Of a DNA stretch of 64,000 nucleotides, positions 1 through 10,885 are shown in pieces (within the stretch, counting starts at the first letter, position 1; each line of letters begins with the position of its first letter). The translations under genes were made by a program, and so were the position numbers. The stretch comes from Lingula anatina (Eukaryota; Brachiopoda; Lingulata; Lingulida; Lingulidae), in NCBI RefSeq assembly GCF_001039355.2, contig NW_019773514.1, forward strand, positions 1,121,863-1,185,862, in the 5' to 3' direction. The notes beneath the pieces are model-generated. The model did not search any database, was not told the DNA's origin, and saw nothing but the letters and a program-made list of their open reading frames with translations.

Positions 1-85
1 AGATTGCCAGTATATGACTTCCTATTCAACTTCAATAGTAACTACGGACCTATCTCTGCCAGTTTTGGAGATATAAGGGACTAAA
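1..85 (+). repeat. Dispersed repeat family A, partial copy
   Basis: The phrase 'gccagttttggagatata' and its flanks recur here, at about 2040-2335 and in part at 4955-5010, often beside 'aaaggtcaa' runs. The copies are diverged and no coding potential is seen. This is an unclassified interspersed repeat cut by the window edge. Confidence 0.5.
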
Positions 86-925
86 TGTTATAATTTTGGA
101 GTTACCATAATGTGCCATAAATTTCCTACAGAAAAAATTAATTAAAACAAAGAAAAGGTCATTTTGGTCAAAATTCTTGAAATGGGAGGTGCTCTGAAGT
201 TCCAGAAGTTCAAATTTGATGAAATAATGTCATTTTTGACCACAAGTTGTCTGCTTTGCCAAGCCTTATATATTGTTTTTCTGGAGTTCAAAATTTACTA
301 TCCATTACCGTACTGCACATTTTGCTTTATCCACCAATATGTACTTTTTGATACAGCGTAACTCGAAAACCGTATGGAATACAAAAAAACGGAGACCACA
401 TCCAGTGTTTGGCTTTACATGCTCTACAAAATGCAAAAAAGAATGGGTCTCTAGCGTTAACGGTTCCCGAATTAGAGACAGTTTTCTGTTTCAGTATCTT
501 ATGGCTGTTACTCTTGTGAAAATGCACCGATTGACCCCAAATTCACGGAGATGAAATATGACCTGCAGGGTAACAACTTCCAATAATATTATTGGTTAAG
601 TCTATGTGGTGTCTGAATAACAGGCCAAATAATTTTTTTTTCGTAAAAAAATTAATTTTTTTGAAAATTTTGGCCCATTTGACCTTGAAATAAAGGTCAA
701 AGGTCAAATCCAAGGGCATATTTGAAATCTACACATATGACTTTTGGAAAGCCGTCTGTAGAAATTTTTCCCATAATTCCTTCCGTAGGGTAGATAATTA
801 GCATTTAATTTTGCCATTTTTAGACAAGGGTGCATTGCAATGAGTGCCACACCTAGACCCCAATACCGACAAAGCCCAAATTTTACGTGGAACGAGTTGA
901 GATTATAGGTGACCTAAATCCAAGA
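86..925. other. AT-rich stretch, no gene seen
   Basis: Several short open frames occur but none has protein-like composition or splice context. 'ggtcaaaggtcaa' motifs around 680-710 resemble those of repeat family A, so this is probably the body of the same old repeat. Confidence 0.4.
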
Positions 926-1075
926 GATGGGTACAGGGGCCCTTACCGTCTAGGAGGAGAAGCGGTAACGGTAGCCGTCCGGCGGAGCCGCAGGAGCCGG
1001 CGGAGCCGGCGGAACGATCCGGACGGGACTAAAACCATGTGTACCACCAGCGCTAACGCTGGTGGTACAATGATG
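926..1075 (+). repeat. Dispersed repeat family B, GC-rich unit with terminal hairpin
   Basis: A block with 'gtctaggagga' followed by CGGAGCC-type triplet-like runs ends in a palindrome at 1040-1069. A second copy lies at 2285-2452 in the same order, diverged and with the hairpin only partly kept. The GC content is far above the surroundings. Confidence 0.5.
1040..1069. repeat. Perfect 13-bp inverted repeat with 4-nt loop
   Basis: The arm tgtaccaccagcg (1040-1052) is followed by ctaa and then by its exact reverse complement (1057-1069). It sits at the end of repeat family B and could be a Helitron-like terminal hairpin or simply part of a MITE end. Confidence 0.65.
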
Positions 1076-1517
1076 ATGTCACAATGTTCAATGTCTTTCC
1101 ATAATACAAAAACAAGACTTGATAGCAGAGTATGTGTTCAATGTCTTAATTCCCATAAAATACAGCAACTGCTGTTGTTTAAATGCTCAATAAATTTCCA
1201 ACAACAAGAGATATTAAATTGAATACAATATGTAGCAAAGTTTTATCTTGTATTATAAAGTGGTAAAGTGACCAAAATGATTTTCTTACCTGTCTTCCCT
1301 CATAACCTTGAACTATTCTACAGGTTATACAGTGGTTAAAAGTCCTGAGATGGTTTGGGCAGCTACACTTTGTAAAGCACATCAGATAACAGTAGTATGG
1401 GGTGACTGAATGAAGCTGCAATCTTACTGGATAGCACATCTTACAGTGTAGCATATCAGTTCTCTAAGTCCATCTTCCCCTTTTCCATACACTAAAATTC
1501 AAAGAAATAAAGGGGCC

Positions 1518-1675
1518 GTAGCAATAGTCCGAAGGTTCAATAGTCCGAAGGTTCATTGGTCCGAATGTTCACTATAGAACCTTCGGACCAATGAACCCTT
1601 GATTAAAAAATCAATAAAAATGTTACCACTTTTCGGACCAATGAACCTTCGGACCAATGAACCTTCGGACGCCCC
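1518..1675. repeat. Palindromic array of TCCGAAGGTTCA units
   Basis: Short units 'gtccgaaggttca' run forward from about 1528 to 1575. The reverse complement 'tgaaccttcggac' runs from about 1577 to 1672, with an AT spacer at 1602-1627. The ends are therefore tandem repeats in inverted orientation, as in MITEs with repetitive terminal inverted repeats. No open frame. Confidence 0.65.
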
Positions 1676-1747
1676 CAAAATAAAAATGAAAACTAATTTC
1701 CATTTGTCATGAAAGAAAATAATTGAAACTAGACAGCAAAGTTAACT

Positions 1748-1990
1748 AGAGGATCATAGAGGCGAAACTGCCTCTGGATATTGTACCACCAGCTGGAGTA
1801 AGCACATTCGTATTGAAAACCAAAAACAAGGGACACAACCACCAGTGTTGTGTTTGACAAGCTCTATAAAATGCAATAAACAAGACAAGAAATGTGCCCC
1901 CCCCCCCAAAAAAAAAGCACAACTTTTATAAAAATTGTCCAATGAAGCCAATTTTCTAGACAATTAATAGGATTGTCAGTTTTCCTTGGA
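1748..1990. repeat. Dispersed repeat family C, copy 1
   Basis: The order 'agaggatca', 'ttgtaccaccag', 'acaagctct', a C/A homopolymer tract, then 'ttttccttggaa' is repeated at about 4420-4700. The copies are diverged by substitutions and indels. The 'gtaccaccag' phrase is also the hairpin arm of family B, so B and C may be parts of one element. Confidence 0.5.
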
Positions 1991-2039
1991 ATGTGTTATC
2001 AGTGTTAAATATATGTTGAAAAAAGAAATAGGCCTATCT

Positions 2040-2335
2040 CTGCCAGTTTTTGAAATACAAGGGATGGAAAATTTGCAAAGTTCATGGTAAAAAGAAGGTC
2101 AAAGGTCAATTTCAAAGTCACAGTTCAAATTGCCAGTACATGACTTCCTATTCAAGTTCAATAGTAACTATATATGGGCATATCTTTGCCAGTTTTGGAG
2201 ATATAAAGGCCAGAAAACATGCACAGTGCAGTTCGTCATGAAATGTAAGTCAAAGGTCAATTTCAAGGTCACAGTTATATTGCCAGTAGAGACACAGGTC
2301 CTTGCGGTCTAGGAGGAAAACCAGTAAAGGTGACT
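2040..2335 (+). repeat. Dispersed repeat family A, longer copy
   Basis: Shares 'gccagttttggagatata' and 'aaaggtcaatttcaa' with the copy at the start of the window and runs straight into the second copy of family B at about 2285. Non-coding. Confidence 0.5.
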
Positions 2336-2452
2336 TGTATCCCACGCCACCCTGCAGAGCCAGCGGAGCTCACGGAGCCAGCAGAGCCGTACGATACAGG
2401 CCAGGACTACAACCATGAGTACTGCCAGTGTACACCCTGGTGGTACTAATAA
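2285..2452 (+). repeat. Dispersed repeat family B, second copy
   Basis: Parallels 926-1075: 'gtctaggagga', an altered GGAGCC-rich block and an ending in 'ctggtggtac'. The left hairpin arm has decayed ('gtactgccagtg'), so this copy looks older. Confidence 0.5.
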
Positions 2453-4320
2453 ATATACAAACACCCAAAATAAAAATCTTTTTCAACAATGCTAAAACCA
2501 GGCAGCAAAATTGCCAACTGTACAGACAAGAGATAACTACACTGAAATAAGTTTATTTCCATTTTCTACACTTTTTTTTACATAATACAAAATAAACAAT
2601 TTAATGTCATCTTCATATGATCAATTAAAAAAATTGCTGAGATAGGAAAAATAGCAATAGAACATTTTTAAATGTCAAATTTGCTCCATTCTGATATTTT
2701 GAACATAGTGAAATCATCTGACAAATGGCAATGACATGGGTTTATCTCCCATTTTTGACACTTTAAGTACTGCACAATACACGATAACAGGTTTACCATT
2801 ATTTTAATAATGCAGAAAATGTCAAAATAACACTTTTACCCATCTAATTAATTCAATAATGAGGCTGTTAATTGACATGCTTAATATATTAATTCTGAGG
2901 AAAACCACTTATATACAACAAGAGGCATTACTTTAGCGAAACAGAAACCATGAAGCTTCTTTTAAAAATGTAATCTGTATATTAGCCCTTTGAACCAGTA
3001 CCAGTAATGACAGCTGCAGCATACTAAGTGCTGATGGCTTCCATGTCATGCCTGTAAACTTGCCATTTCATACCTAATGGGAAACAATGTCTACGCATGC
3101 AAATAGCCATCTGCAGAAAACTTTCCAGGGCGGGGAGGGGGGGGGGCTCAAAGTCATTGAAGGGGGAGATAATGATTGGCTGCGTACCCGCAATTAACAT
3201 GCCCGCCAAAATTCCAGGAGGGGGGGTCAAGTGACCCCATTGAGACCCCCCCCCCGCGGATGCCCATGCGCATGCATGTACTAGTGTATTAGTCAGTGAA
3301 GCTAATCCTCAGTCACATGCACCTTACCATCTTACATTGGAGAAATAACATAAAGTGACTCCAATGATTTAACCGTGCTCATTAAATTTTGAACAAAATG
3401 TGGCAAGTGCAACAATATGCTTAAGTGGCCAATGACGAAAGATGAAATCTGAATATGTTTTGAAAGCATTACCCAGAAACTGCCAGATCACCCCGCTCTT
3501 CTGGGAGTAGCAAACACTGTTTTACACCACCACCAGACATTTTGGACGGTTTAAATGATGGCATAATTTAGACTACAGTTTTACCTAACCTCCATTGCTA
3601 AGATAATAAAATAAACTCTTACTCTGGTAAAATATGGAATGTAAATTCTACAAATGCATCGATCAACATATTAGCTATGACATGTATCCACTGGTGGTTA
3701 ATGTATTTATATGCATGATTGAACACTGGAACGGGGCATTCTTAAAACATATCATTACAATAATTAAAGCTAAACATTGTAAAGCACAACTGGGGCAACA
3801 AAGAAAATAAAACAAAACTGGTTAAAATGAGACAAAGATTTAAAAACCTTGGTTTATAGGTGCATAAAAAGTTTAAATGCCTCCAGTTGCCTTGTACAGC
3901 TACTGGTACATGACAGCAGATTGAAAATAATGGCTGCAACATAAAGGAATTTGTGATACATTCTGTCAATTTTAATGCAACATTACATAAAGCTTAACAG
4001 CAAAACCAACACCATATTTTGATTATGCACTGTAGGTAACACAGATATTAAGGATAGATGGCCAACTTCAGGCCCATGACAGTGCAGATTCACACATTTA
4101 ACATGCAAAATTGAAAATTTCTCAAAAAAATGCATAAATTCAAGATAAATAATCCAATCATGCAGGTTCTCTAATTCGAGCTACACATCAATTTTAAGTA
4201 TCATTTTTATAAGTTCAAAAATAAGTCACACTGTTTTTCTTTTATTGAATTTATGGTGACAAGCTGTATTTTAGTCGTATGTTTCTTTTCTGTAAGTTTC
4301 AGAATCTTAAGTATTCGGTT
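2453..4320. other. AT-rich non-coding stretch with a G/C-homopolymer repeat
   Basis: No exon with good splice sites was found. Around 3125-3262 there is a GC-rich insert with long G runs on the left and C runs on the right, typical of small palindromic MITEs. The rest is unremarkable. Confidence 0.4.
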
Positions 4321-4419
4321 TACCTTAAATGGCCACTACTGCGGCACTGCCCAAAAAAGGGTTTTCTTCAATTTCGATGAAATATACTACATAATGCTTA
4401 ACAGCATAATCACCACCAA

Positions 4420-4700
4420 TTTTAACTAGAGGATCAGAGGCGATACCACCTCCGGATATTGTACCACCAGCAGGAGTAAGCGTGTTCGTATGGAAAACTA
4501 AAAACAAAGGGGCACAACCAATAGTGTTGTGCTTGACAAGCTCTACAAATTGTAATAAACAAGAAATATACCCCCCCCCCAAAAAAAAAGCAAAAAAAAA
4601 AAAATTACAACTTTTATAAAAATGGTCCGATCAATTTTCAAGACAATAGGATTGTCAGTTTTTCCTTGGAAAGTGTGATCAGTGTTAAATTTATGTTGAA
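4420..4700. repeat. Dispersed repeat family C, copy 2
   Basis: Parallels 1748-1990, including the 'ttgtaccaccag' phrase, the C-then-A homopolymer and 'ttttccttggaa'. Non-coding. Confidence 0.5.
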
Positions 4701-5010
4701 AAAAGAAATATTTTATTTTATTAAATTTTATTTTAAATGTAGATATTTCAGGTGCACACATTAATGTTAAATGTCATTTGTCAACACTATTCAGTGTTTA
4801 TTATTAGTCTGCTTCATTTCTCTTAGTTTTGGGACTTTCAATAAATGCGGCCGTCACCGGCCAAATTTCGAACATCATACTTGAGTGTGTCACATCACTT
4901 TATCAGCATGTTGTTATATTTAAATTAGCTTAGATCAAGGAGACATAAAAGAAATAGGCCTATCTCTGCCAGTTTTTGAAATACAAGGGATGGAAAATTT
5001 GCAAAATTCA

Positions 5011-5126
5011 GTCTGTCTGCCTCTCACAGGCCTCCCCATGTGTCGTCCCAATGGAGCCGAGATTTAATGAATGCATGTACCTCCGCAGGTATGACGCATG
5101 GGGAGGTATGTGAGAGGCGGAGAGAC
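5011..5126. repeat. Hairpin element with ~30-bp arms
   Basis: The left arm 5011-5040 ends in 'cctccccatg'. The right arm 5097-5126 starts with 'catggggagg'. By eye about 26 of 30 positions pair. The loop is about 56 bases. This is MITE-like. Confidence 0.55.
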
Positions 5127-5224
5127 TATTAAAAGATTAGGCGGTTTTCCTTTCATGTAAGTCCGCCATATTTAGTTTGTGACTTTGTAGATCCATGGCT
5201 CAACTCGATCTGAATGCAGTCTTA

Positions 5225-5435
5225 CACCCCATTCTCATAGATTAGATCGACCTACATTGGATCGACCTAACTCCCTGGGGGTTCACGCTAAATAGCTGTC
5301 AGCCGGGCGGACACGAAAGTTAATTACCCCTTAAAGTTTGTAGTAGGCGGGGACGGACACTTAAGGGGGATTATCTGACAGTAATCTAGTGAGACTCCCC
5401 GCGGTGATAGATCGATCTAAAAGTTGTGAGAACAG
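5225..5435. repeat. Imperfect palindromic MITE-like insert
   Basis: 'agatcgacct' near the left end faces 'agatcgatct' near the right end, with 'ctgtcag'/'ctgacag' and further GC-rich complementary blocks inside. Base composition differs from the flanks. Non-coding. Confidence 0.35.
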
Positions 5436-5789
5436 AGCCTTAGTCACATTTATCAGTCCTGTAAGTTTGAAGACAAGCAAACTGTTTTCGATGAAATAGG
5501 GTATCTGCATTGCATATTACATATATATTTACTGGTACTAGTACATGTAAGAATAATACACAAGTACTGAAAGAAAAAAAAAACAGCATAACATTTAAAA
5601 AACTCCGATGAAGCTGGTTTTGAAATTCAACCTGTATCTAAGTTACATAATAATATAATAATAAGATTCTTATATGGCGCCGTACATTCTATCTCAAGGC
5701 GCCTTACAATAATGGCTAATATACTAAAATCATTAAAATGACAATATTTTAATCTTAAACTCTCATTGGAAACCATTTAAAATTTACAC

Positions 5790-6690
5790 TACTAAAAATC
5801 AATCTTATTAAAATACATATATATATATATAAAATCTAAGAGATATAGACAGAATTAAAAATGTGGGTCTTTAAAAGAGATTTAAAATTGTCAAAGTCTT
5901 CTGTTTTTCTAATAAAATTTGGTATGGCATTCCACACTTTTGGGGCGTAGATTATAAAAGCACGAACTTTTGAGGCACCCCTTCTCTAAAACAGAATGTT
6001 TTCAAATAAAATCATTCTCAGTATTAAAACGTGTGGACCGCCGTGGTAAGTTAAAACAGATAAGATCAGATAAATATAATGGTCCTTGTGAATGGATCGC
6101 CTTAAAAATAATACAAAATACTTTAAAATCAATCCTCTGCTTCACAGGCAGCCAGTGTAATTCTTTCAGAATGGGAGTGATATGGTCTGTACTATTGTAC
6201 TTAATTTGACAAACCAGTCTTGCAGCTGAGTTTTGAATAACTTGTAACTTTTTAATCTGATAGTCACAAATACCAAAGAGGAGACTATTGCAGTAATCTA
6301 ATCTTGATTATATAAATGCATGTACTAATTTTTCAGTGGTTTGTTATTTAACACTTTCCTTATTTTTCCAATGCGCCATAGTGCACAAGATGCTGATTTA
6401 CACACTTCAGGTACACGCTTCCCCATAGTGCCATTTTCATCGTGGGTAACTCCCAGATCTTTTACAGAACTAGATGGTTTTATAAGAACATCTCCTATGC
6501 AAATGTTGGCATTTGCTGTATTTTTTCTATTTGCCTTGAACCTTGATGTAAACCATATCAACAGTCCTGTAAGTTTTATATGGAAGGTGTCTTCTTTATT
6601 CCATATATTATATGCTGAGATATAAAACAAAAAGGGCATAAAATCTAGAAAAATGGTCCCATCAAGCTGATTTTCAGACACAACCTGTAT
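5790..6690 (-). mobile_element. CR1-type non-LTR retrotransposon, 3' fragment of reverse transcriptase ORF, decayed
   Basis: Read on the minus strand, the segment encodes the end of a CR1/Rex-like reverse transcriptase across broken frames. In order: VKDLGVTHDENG and ALWRIGKIRKVL (about 6330-6480), then SRLDYCNSLLFGI, IQNSAARLV, ELHWLPVKQRIDFKV and IIFKAI (about 6090-6310), and finally APKVWNAIPNFIRKTEDF (about 5890-5950). These are the usual blocks C-terminal to the palm domain in this family. Stops at about 6000 and near 6325, plus frame changes, show it is dead. The upstream part (endonuclease, YADD core) is absent, as expected for a 5'-truncated copy. It is unrelated to the L1-like elements at 23.6 and 30.3 kb. 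Confidence 0.8.
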
Positions 6691-7364
6691 ATTAATACAG
6701 TAACTACTGATCAGTCCTGTAAGTATGAAGACAACAAGCCTGCCAATTTTCCTTGGAATGTGTTATCTGTACAACACATATTATAATATATGCAAAAAAA
6801 AAAAATAATAATAATAACAATAATACTGATCACTTCTGAAGGTTTGAAGAAAATATTATTGGTTTTCCTTGAAATGTGTTGTCAGTGTTGCATTCAGCAT
6901 GAAAAATACTGAAAAAATATTTCAGCATTACTTCCAGAAGAATAGTTTGAATAAGTGGATTTTCAGATTCAACCTGTATTCTAGTAACAATGGTCACTCC
7001 TGTAAGTTTGAAAACAAAAGGCCTATCGGTTTTCCTTGAAATGTGTTACCTGTTAATTTTTGTAAAAAATTAGTGGGATCATGCCAATTTTTGAATTCTG
7101 CCTGTTTATAACAAATGTTCATCAGTTCTGCCAGTTTGAAGACAACAGATCGATCTGCCAGTTTTCAACTTATTAACAATGAAAGTGCACTGCGACAACA
7201 GAAATGTTGGGGACAACAACAACAGATGATGGCTACATATACAGGCACAATGTGTCTGCATGTACATTAAACAGTAAAAATATTAAATTCAAAGAAACAA
7301 TATGATTAAATAATATAATAAGCAAGTGAAAAAAGCAATGTATTCCTAATAATATAACACCACT
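6691..7364. other. Short diverged tandem motifs, no gene
   Basis: Recurrent 'cctgtaagtttgaagacaa' and 'ttttccttggaatgtgtta' phrases at roughly 150-200-base spacing suggest a degenerate tandem or nested repeat continuing from families B/C. No coding evidence. Confidence 0.4.
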
Positions 7365-8510
7365 TGCTGATGTCACAATGTTCAATCTCTTACCATTTAA
7401 TACAGCAGCAGTTGTTGATGTTAAAATGCTCAATGTACTCAGTATTCCCATAATGCAATTGCAATAATTGATGTCACAATGCTCAATGTATTCCTATAAT
7501 GAAACCACAATTGTTGATGTCACAATGTTCAATGTATTCCCATAATACCACTGCAATTGTTGATCTCACAATGTTCAATGTCTTCCCATAATAAAACTGC
7601 AATATGTCTCAATGTTCAATGTATTCCCATAATACAACAGCAACTCTTGGTGTAGCATTGTTCAATGTATTCCTATAATAAAATAGCAATTTTTCATTAA
7701 ACAATACTTAGTGTATTCCTATAATACAACAGTAATTGTTGATGTCACAATTATGTTCAATTGTTGATGTCACAATGTTCAATGTCTTCCCATAATACAA
7801 CACCAATTGTTGATGTCACAATGTTCTCCCACAATACAACAGCAATTTTTGATGTCACAATGTGCAATGTCTTCCCATAATACAACAGCAATTATTGATG
7901 TCACATTGTATTATGGGAATGCAAGTATTGTTACATGAAGAATTACTTTTTTATTTTATTTTTCATTGAACATTGCTACAAAAACAATTGCAGTTGTATT
8001 AAGGGAATACATTGAATGTTGTGACATCAACAATTGCAGTTGTATGAAGGGAGTACATTGAACATTGTGGCATCAACAATAATAATAACAATCAATATGG
8101 ATGCTACCATATCACATTCGAGGTTATTGTTGAATGCAGAGACATCCGAGTGGTTCCCAGTGTAGTACAACAGCAATTTTTGATGTCACAATGTTCATTG
8201 TCTTCCCATAATACAACTGCAATTGTTGATGTTTTGTAATGTTCAATGTCTTCCCATAATACAACTGCAATTGTTGATGCATTGGTGTTCAATGTCTTCC
8301 CATAATACAACAGCAGTNTCACAAAAGACAACACCATTTGATGATGGCACAATGTTCTCCCATAATACAACAGCAATTGTTGATGTCACAATGTTCAATT
8401 TATTCCCATAATACATTAGTTCTGCAATTGTTGATGTCTTGTAATGTTAAATGTATTCCCATAATACAGCAGCAATTGTTGATGCCACAATGTTCAATGT
8501 AGGCATGATT
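7365..8510. repeat. Degenerate ~40-bp minisatellite with an inverted central block
   Basis: Units built on 'gatgtcacaatgttcaatgt' plus 'cccataatacaacagcaatt' repeat imperfectly from about 7365 to 7890. From about 7895 to 8075 the same unit is reverse complemented ('gtgacatcaacaattgcag', 'gggaatacattgaa'). From 8165 to 8510 the forward orientation returns. A single forward unit also lies at 1068-1160. The N at 8318 falls inside the array, so its true length is uncertain. Confidence 0.75.
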
Positions 8511-9998
8511 TTGATTTACTTTCAGGTAAATTAGACTCCACGGTTAACCTCTTTTGAAGTCCATATCAGACATGAAAAATATTAGTAGCTCTTCATGTAG
8601 GCAAAGAAAACATGGCTTTGGAAAAAATTTCAAATGCCTGCATTCCACCTTTAAATGCTTTAATAATAGTTTTAAAGGATGTTATAAATTTGATATGTCA
8701 GGAACTTTTACAAAATCTATAAGAGTTTATTTAAAATAAGGAATTTTAGCTGGTCCATTTGAGCAAACTCCTACATCTTTGAGAAGTGTCAACAGTGGAG
8801 TCTACACACACAGTTTTGTCACAAACATCAATGCTGCCATCTACCTTTTCTTTTTATCAAGTTCATCAATATGTCATTTTTTAAAACCTAAATGACTTCT
8901 ACATTAACAAGATTTAAAGTTGATATATCAATTATTGATATACAAATATTAAATAAGTAAAGTCAATTTTAAGTAGAAAGAAATTTAAGTTTTTTTTTTT
9001 TTTCAACAAATACATGTATCCGGTTGAGCAAGAAAATTATTTCCTTTAATCAAAAAATCAAAAAGTGAGCAAATTCTCAAAGGTCAAATTCTCAAAACCA
9101 TAAGATCTACTAAGCTATGGCTACCTGGACACTAATATAGCTGTGACTGGTATTAATTAAATGGGACGTTTCGAAAATCCTCTTTCATAATTTTTTCAAA
9201 AAAGTTTATGCATTCTAATAAGCAGACAGTTCTACCGACTTATGACTGAAAATGTTGGATTTCAAAACATGACAAATGGTTCAGAAAAAAATCCTATTCC
9301 TCTCCACACCCTGGTTTTTACCTGGTACATCCTATCGCACAGATCTTAGCAATGGTTTTTTAAACAGAAAATAATGACAGAAATCTTATGTCTAACTGCA
9401 AAGAGGCATTAATAATATTATGTCACAGGCAAGACTGAAATCCAGGCAGATTTTAAATTTGCCAAGGCAAAAAATAAAAATAAATTGTTTTGTATCCCCC
9501 TATATGCAAGAAAGTTAATACAAGATGTTCTTAACCACAGACTGTACTAACCCTAAAATGGCTATATTTGGGATGTGATTATTGTATTAATGTCTGTGAC
9601 CTGAGATTTCAATCTCGCCAAGGTGGATTTATAATCTGCCTGGATTTCCATCTTGCCTGTGGCATATATATATAAACATAGTGCTATTAATATAATACTC
9701 GTATAATAATACAAAAAAGATCTACAATTAATGCAAATATCACCCACTGACAGTGACCTCTGTACTGTGGTCAACTTATGACCACATCATTAATGGTTAG
9801 TTTACCTGAGTGCCCCTTGTACTGCTCCCCCCCCACTCCCCACCCCACCTCAACTTGTTGACCACTGCCCACTACGAGTGGCGAACTCACCAAAACTGCA
9901 GTGTTCTAGGGTCTTGGGTTGCTGGGCAGAAATAGTGCTTCAAGCCCTGGGGTGGTATTCAGTATTAGTTCACCACACTTTCCCTGCTAAGGACTCAC
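8511..9998. other. No gene seen
   Basis: AT-rich sequence with short random open frames only. A C-rich patch lies at 9827-9855. No splice-bounded exon or recognisable repeat was found. Confidence 0.4.
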
Positions 9999-10101
9999 AT
10001 GGTTGGAGAATGTGAGGGAGGAGGAGGAGGAGGGGGGGTAACCGGCCCCTGTCCCGGTCACTGTGTTGCCACTTCTCGCCGGATTCTCAACTTCCTGGGA
10101 G
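9999..10101 (-). CDS. Possible internal exon of an unidentified gene
   Basis: On the minus strand a 103-base segment is bounded by a good acceptor (aactttcag) and a consensus donor (gtgagt). It is open in one frame: one base, then 34 codons, ending in phase 0. The peptide begins SQEVENPARSGNTVTGTG and continues into a serine run, so it would be a disordered low-complexity region. No family is recognised. The serine run comes from a GGA-type triplet repeat, so this may be chance. The downstream neighbour exon is not seen. Confidence 0.3.
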
Positions 10102-10734
10102 CTGAAAGTTAACGCGGTCAGCTGCATTTTAGGGAGAGACAGATGAAACAAAAAGGTCTCATGACATCTAAAAAAATTCAGCACGTTGGAGTTGAAGAAA
10201 CGGGCTGTTTTTTCATTTTTCTAAAACTTCGCAACATAGTCTGCTTTCGGTAATCCCACTCTTGTCAAATATTTTTGGGGTTGATTTGACGCCTCTCTCT
10301 TGTCGATCTCTCCCTCAGTTGAAAAAAATCAACTCTCGCATGGAAGATTTATAGAGGACTTACTTTTCATATATCGTTACATTCTTAAACAGTTTTGATG
10401 ACTTGGATTGAAAGGGATATTACATCATACACGCCTGGAATGTGAAAATTATTTTTTGTTTATATAATCAATTATCTGCTTATATTGATAAAATATTTAT
10501 CAGTGTGTCAGAAGAATAACAAAAAAATTATAAAGAATCCAAAACAAGGAAAAATAAATTTTCTCTTTATGCAAATTAGATTATCGGGTAGCCAAGAGGA
10601 AGGTTTTTTATCATGTATAGCAGAGTTTTCCAAGGTACATTTTTAGTGTTCTTGATTACTACTTATTTTGATATTAAATCATTTGATAATATACATAATA
10701 GTAAAAATGTTATAACTCCTTGCAGCAACCCAGC

Positions 10735-10885
10735 ACTCATCTAGATTACAGCGCCCTTGCAAGTACTGTCCACCAAGCGCCTCTCTAGCTCTTTCCAGTG
10801 CCTCCACCTCTTTAGCGATGCCCCACCTTTCTTGCATCCTCCTCTGTTGTGCCTTGCTTTTTATTTTTAGGTTGCATGTTTTTGA
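10735..10885 (-). CDS. Possible coding segment, charged helical peptide
   Basis: One minus-strand frame stays open for about 55 codons and reads as a charged coiled-coil-like peptide (QQRRMQERWGIAKEVEALER, then ending GRCNLDECWVAA). GC content is higher than in the flanks. Splice boundaries in a matching phase are not evident, and it does not join in phase to the candidate exon at 9999-10101. It could be an exon or a remnant of a mobile element. No family recognised. Confidence 0.25.

Noticed and set aside
5970-6625. Plus-strand open frames at 5970-6209 and 6341-6625
   Set aside because: They are antisense to the CR1-type reverse transcriptase remnant, whose minus-strand reading shows clear family motifs.
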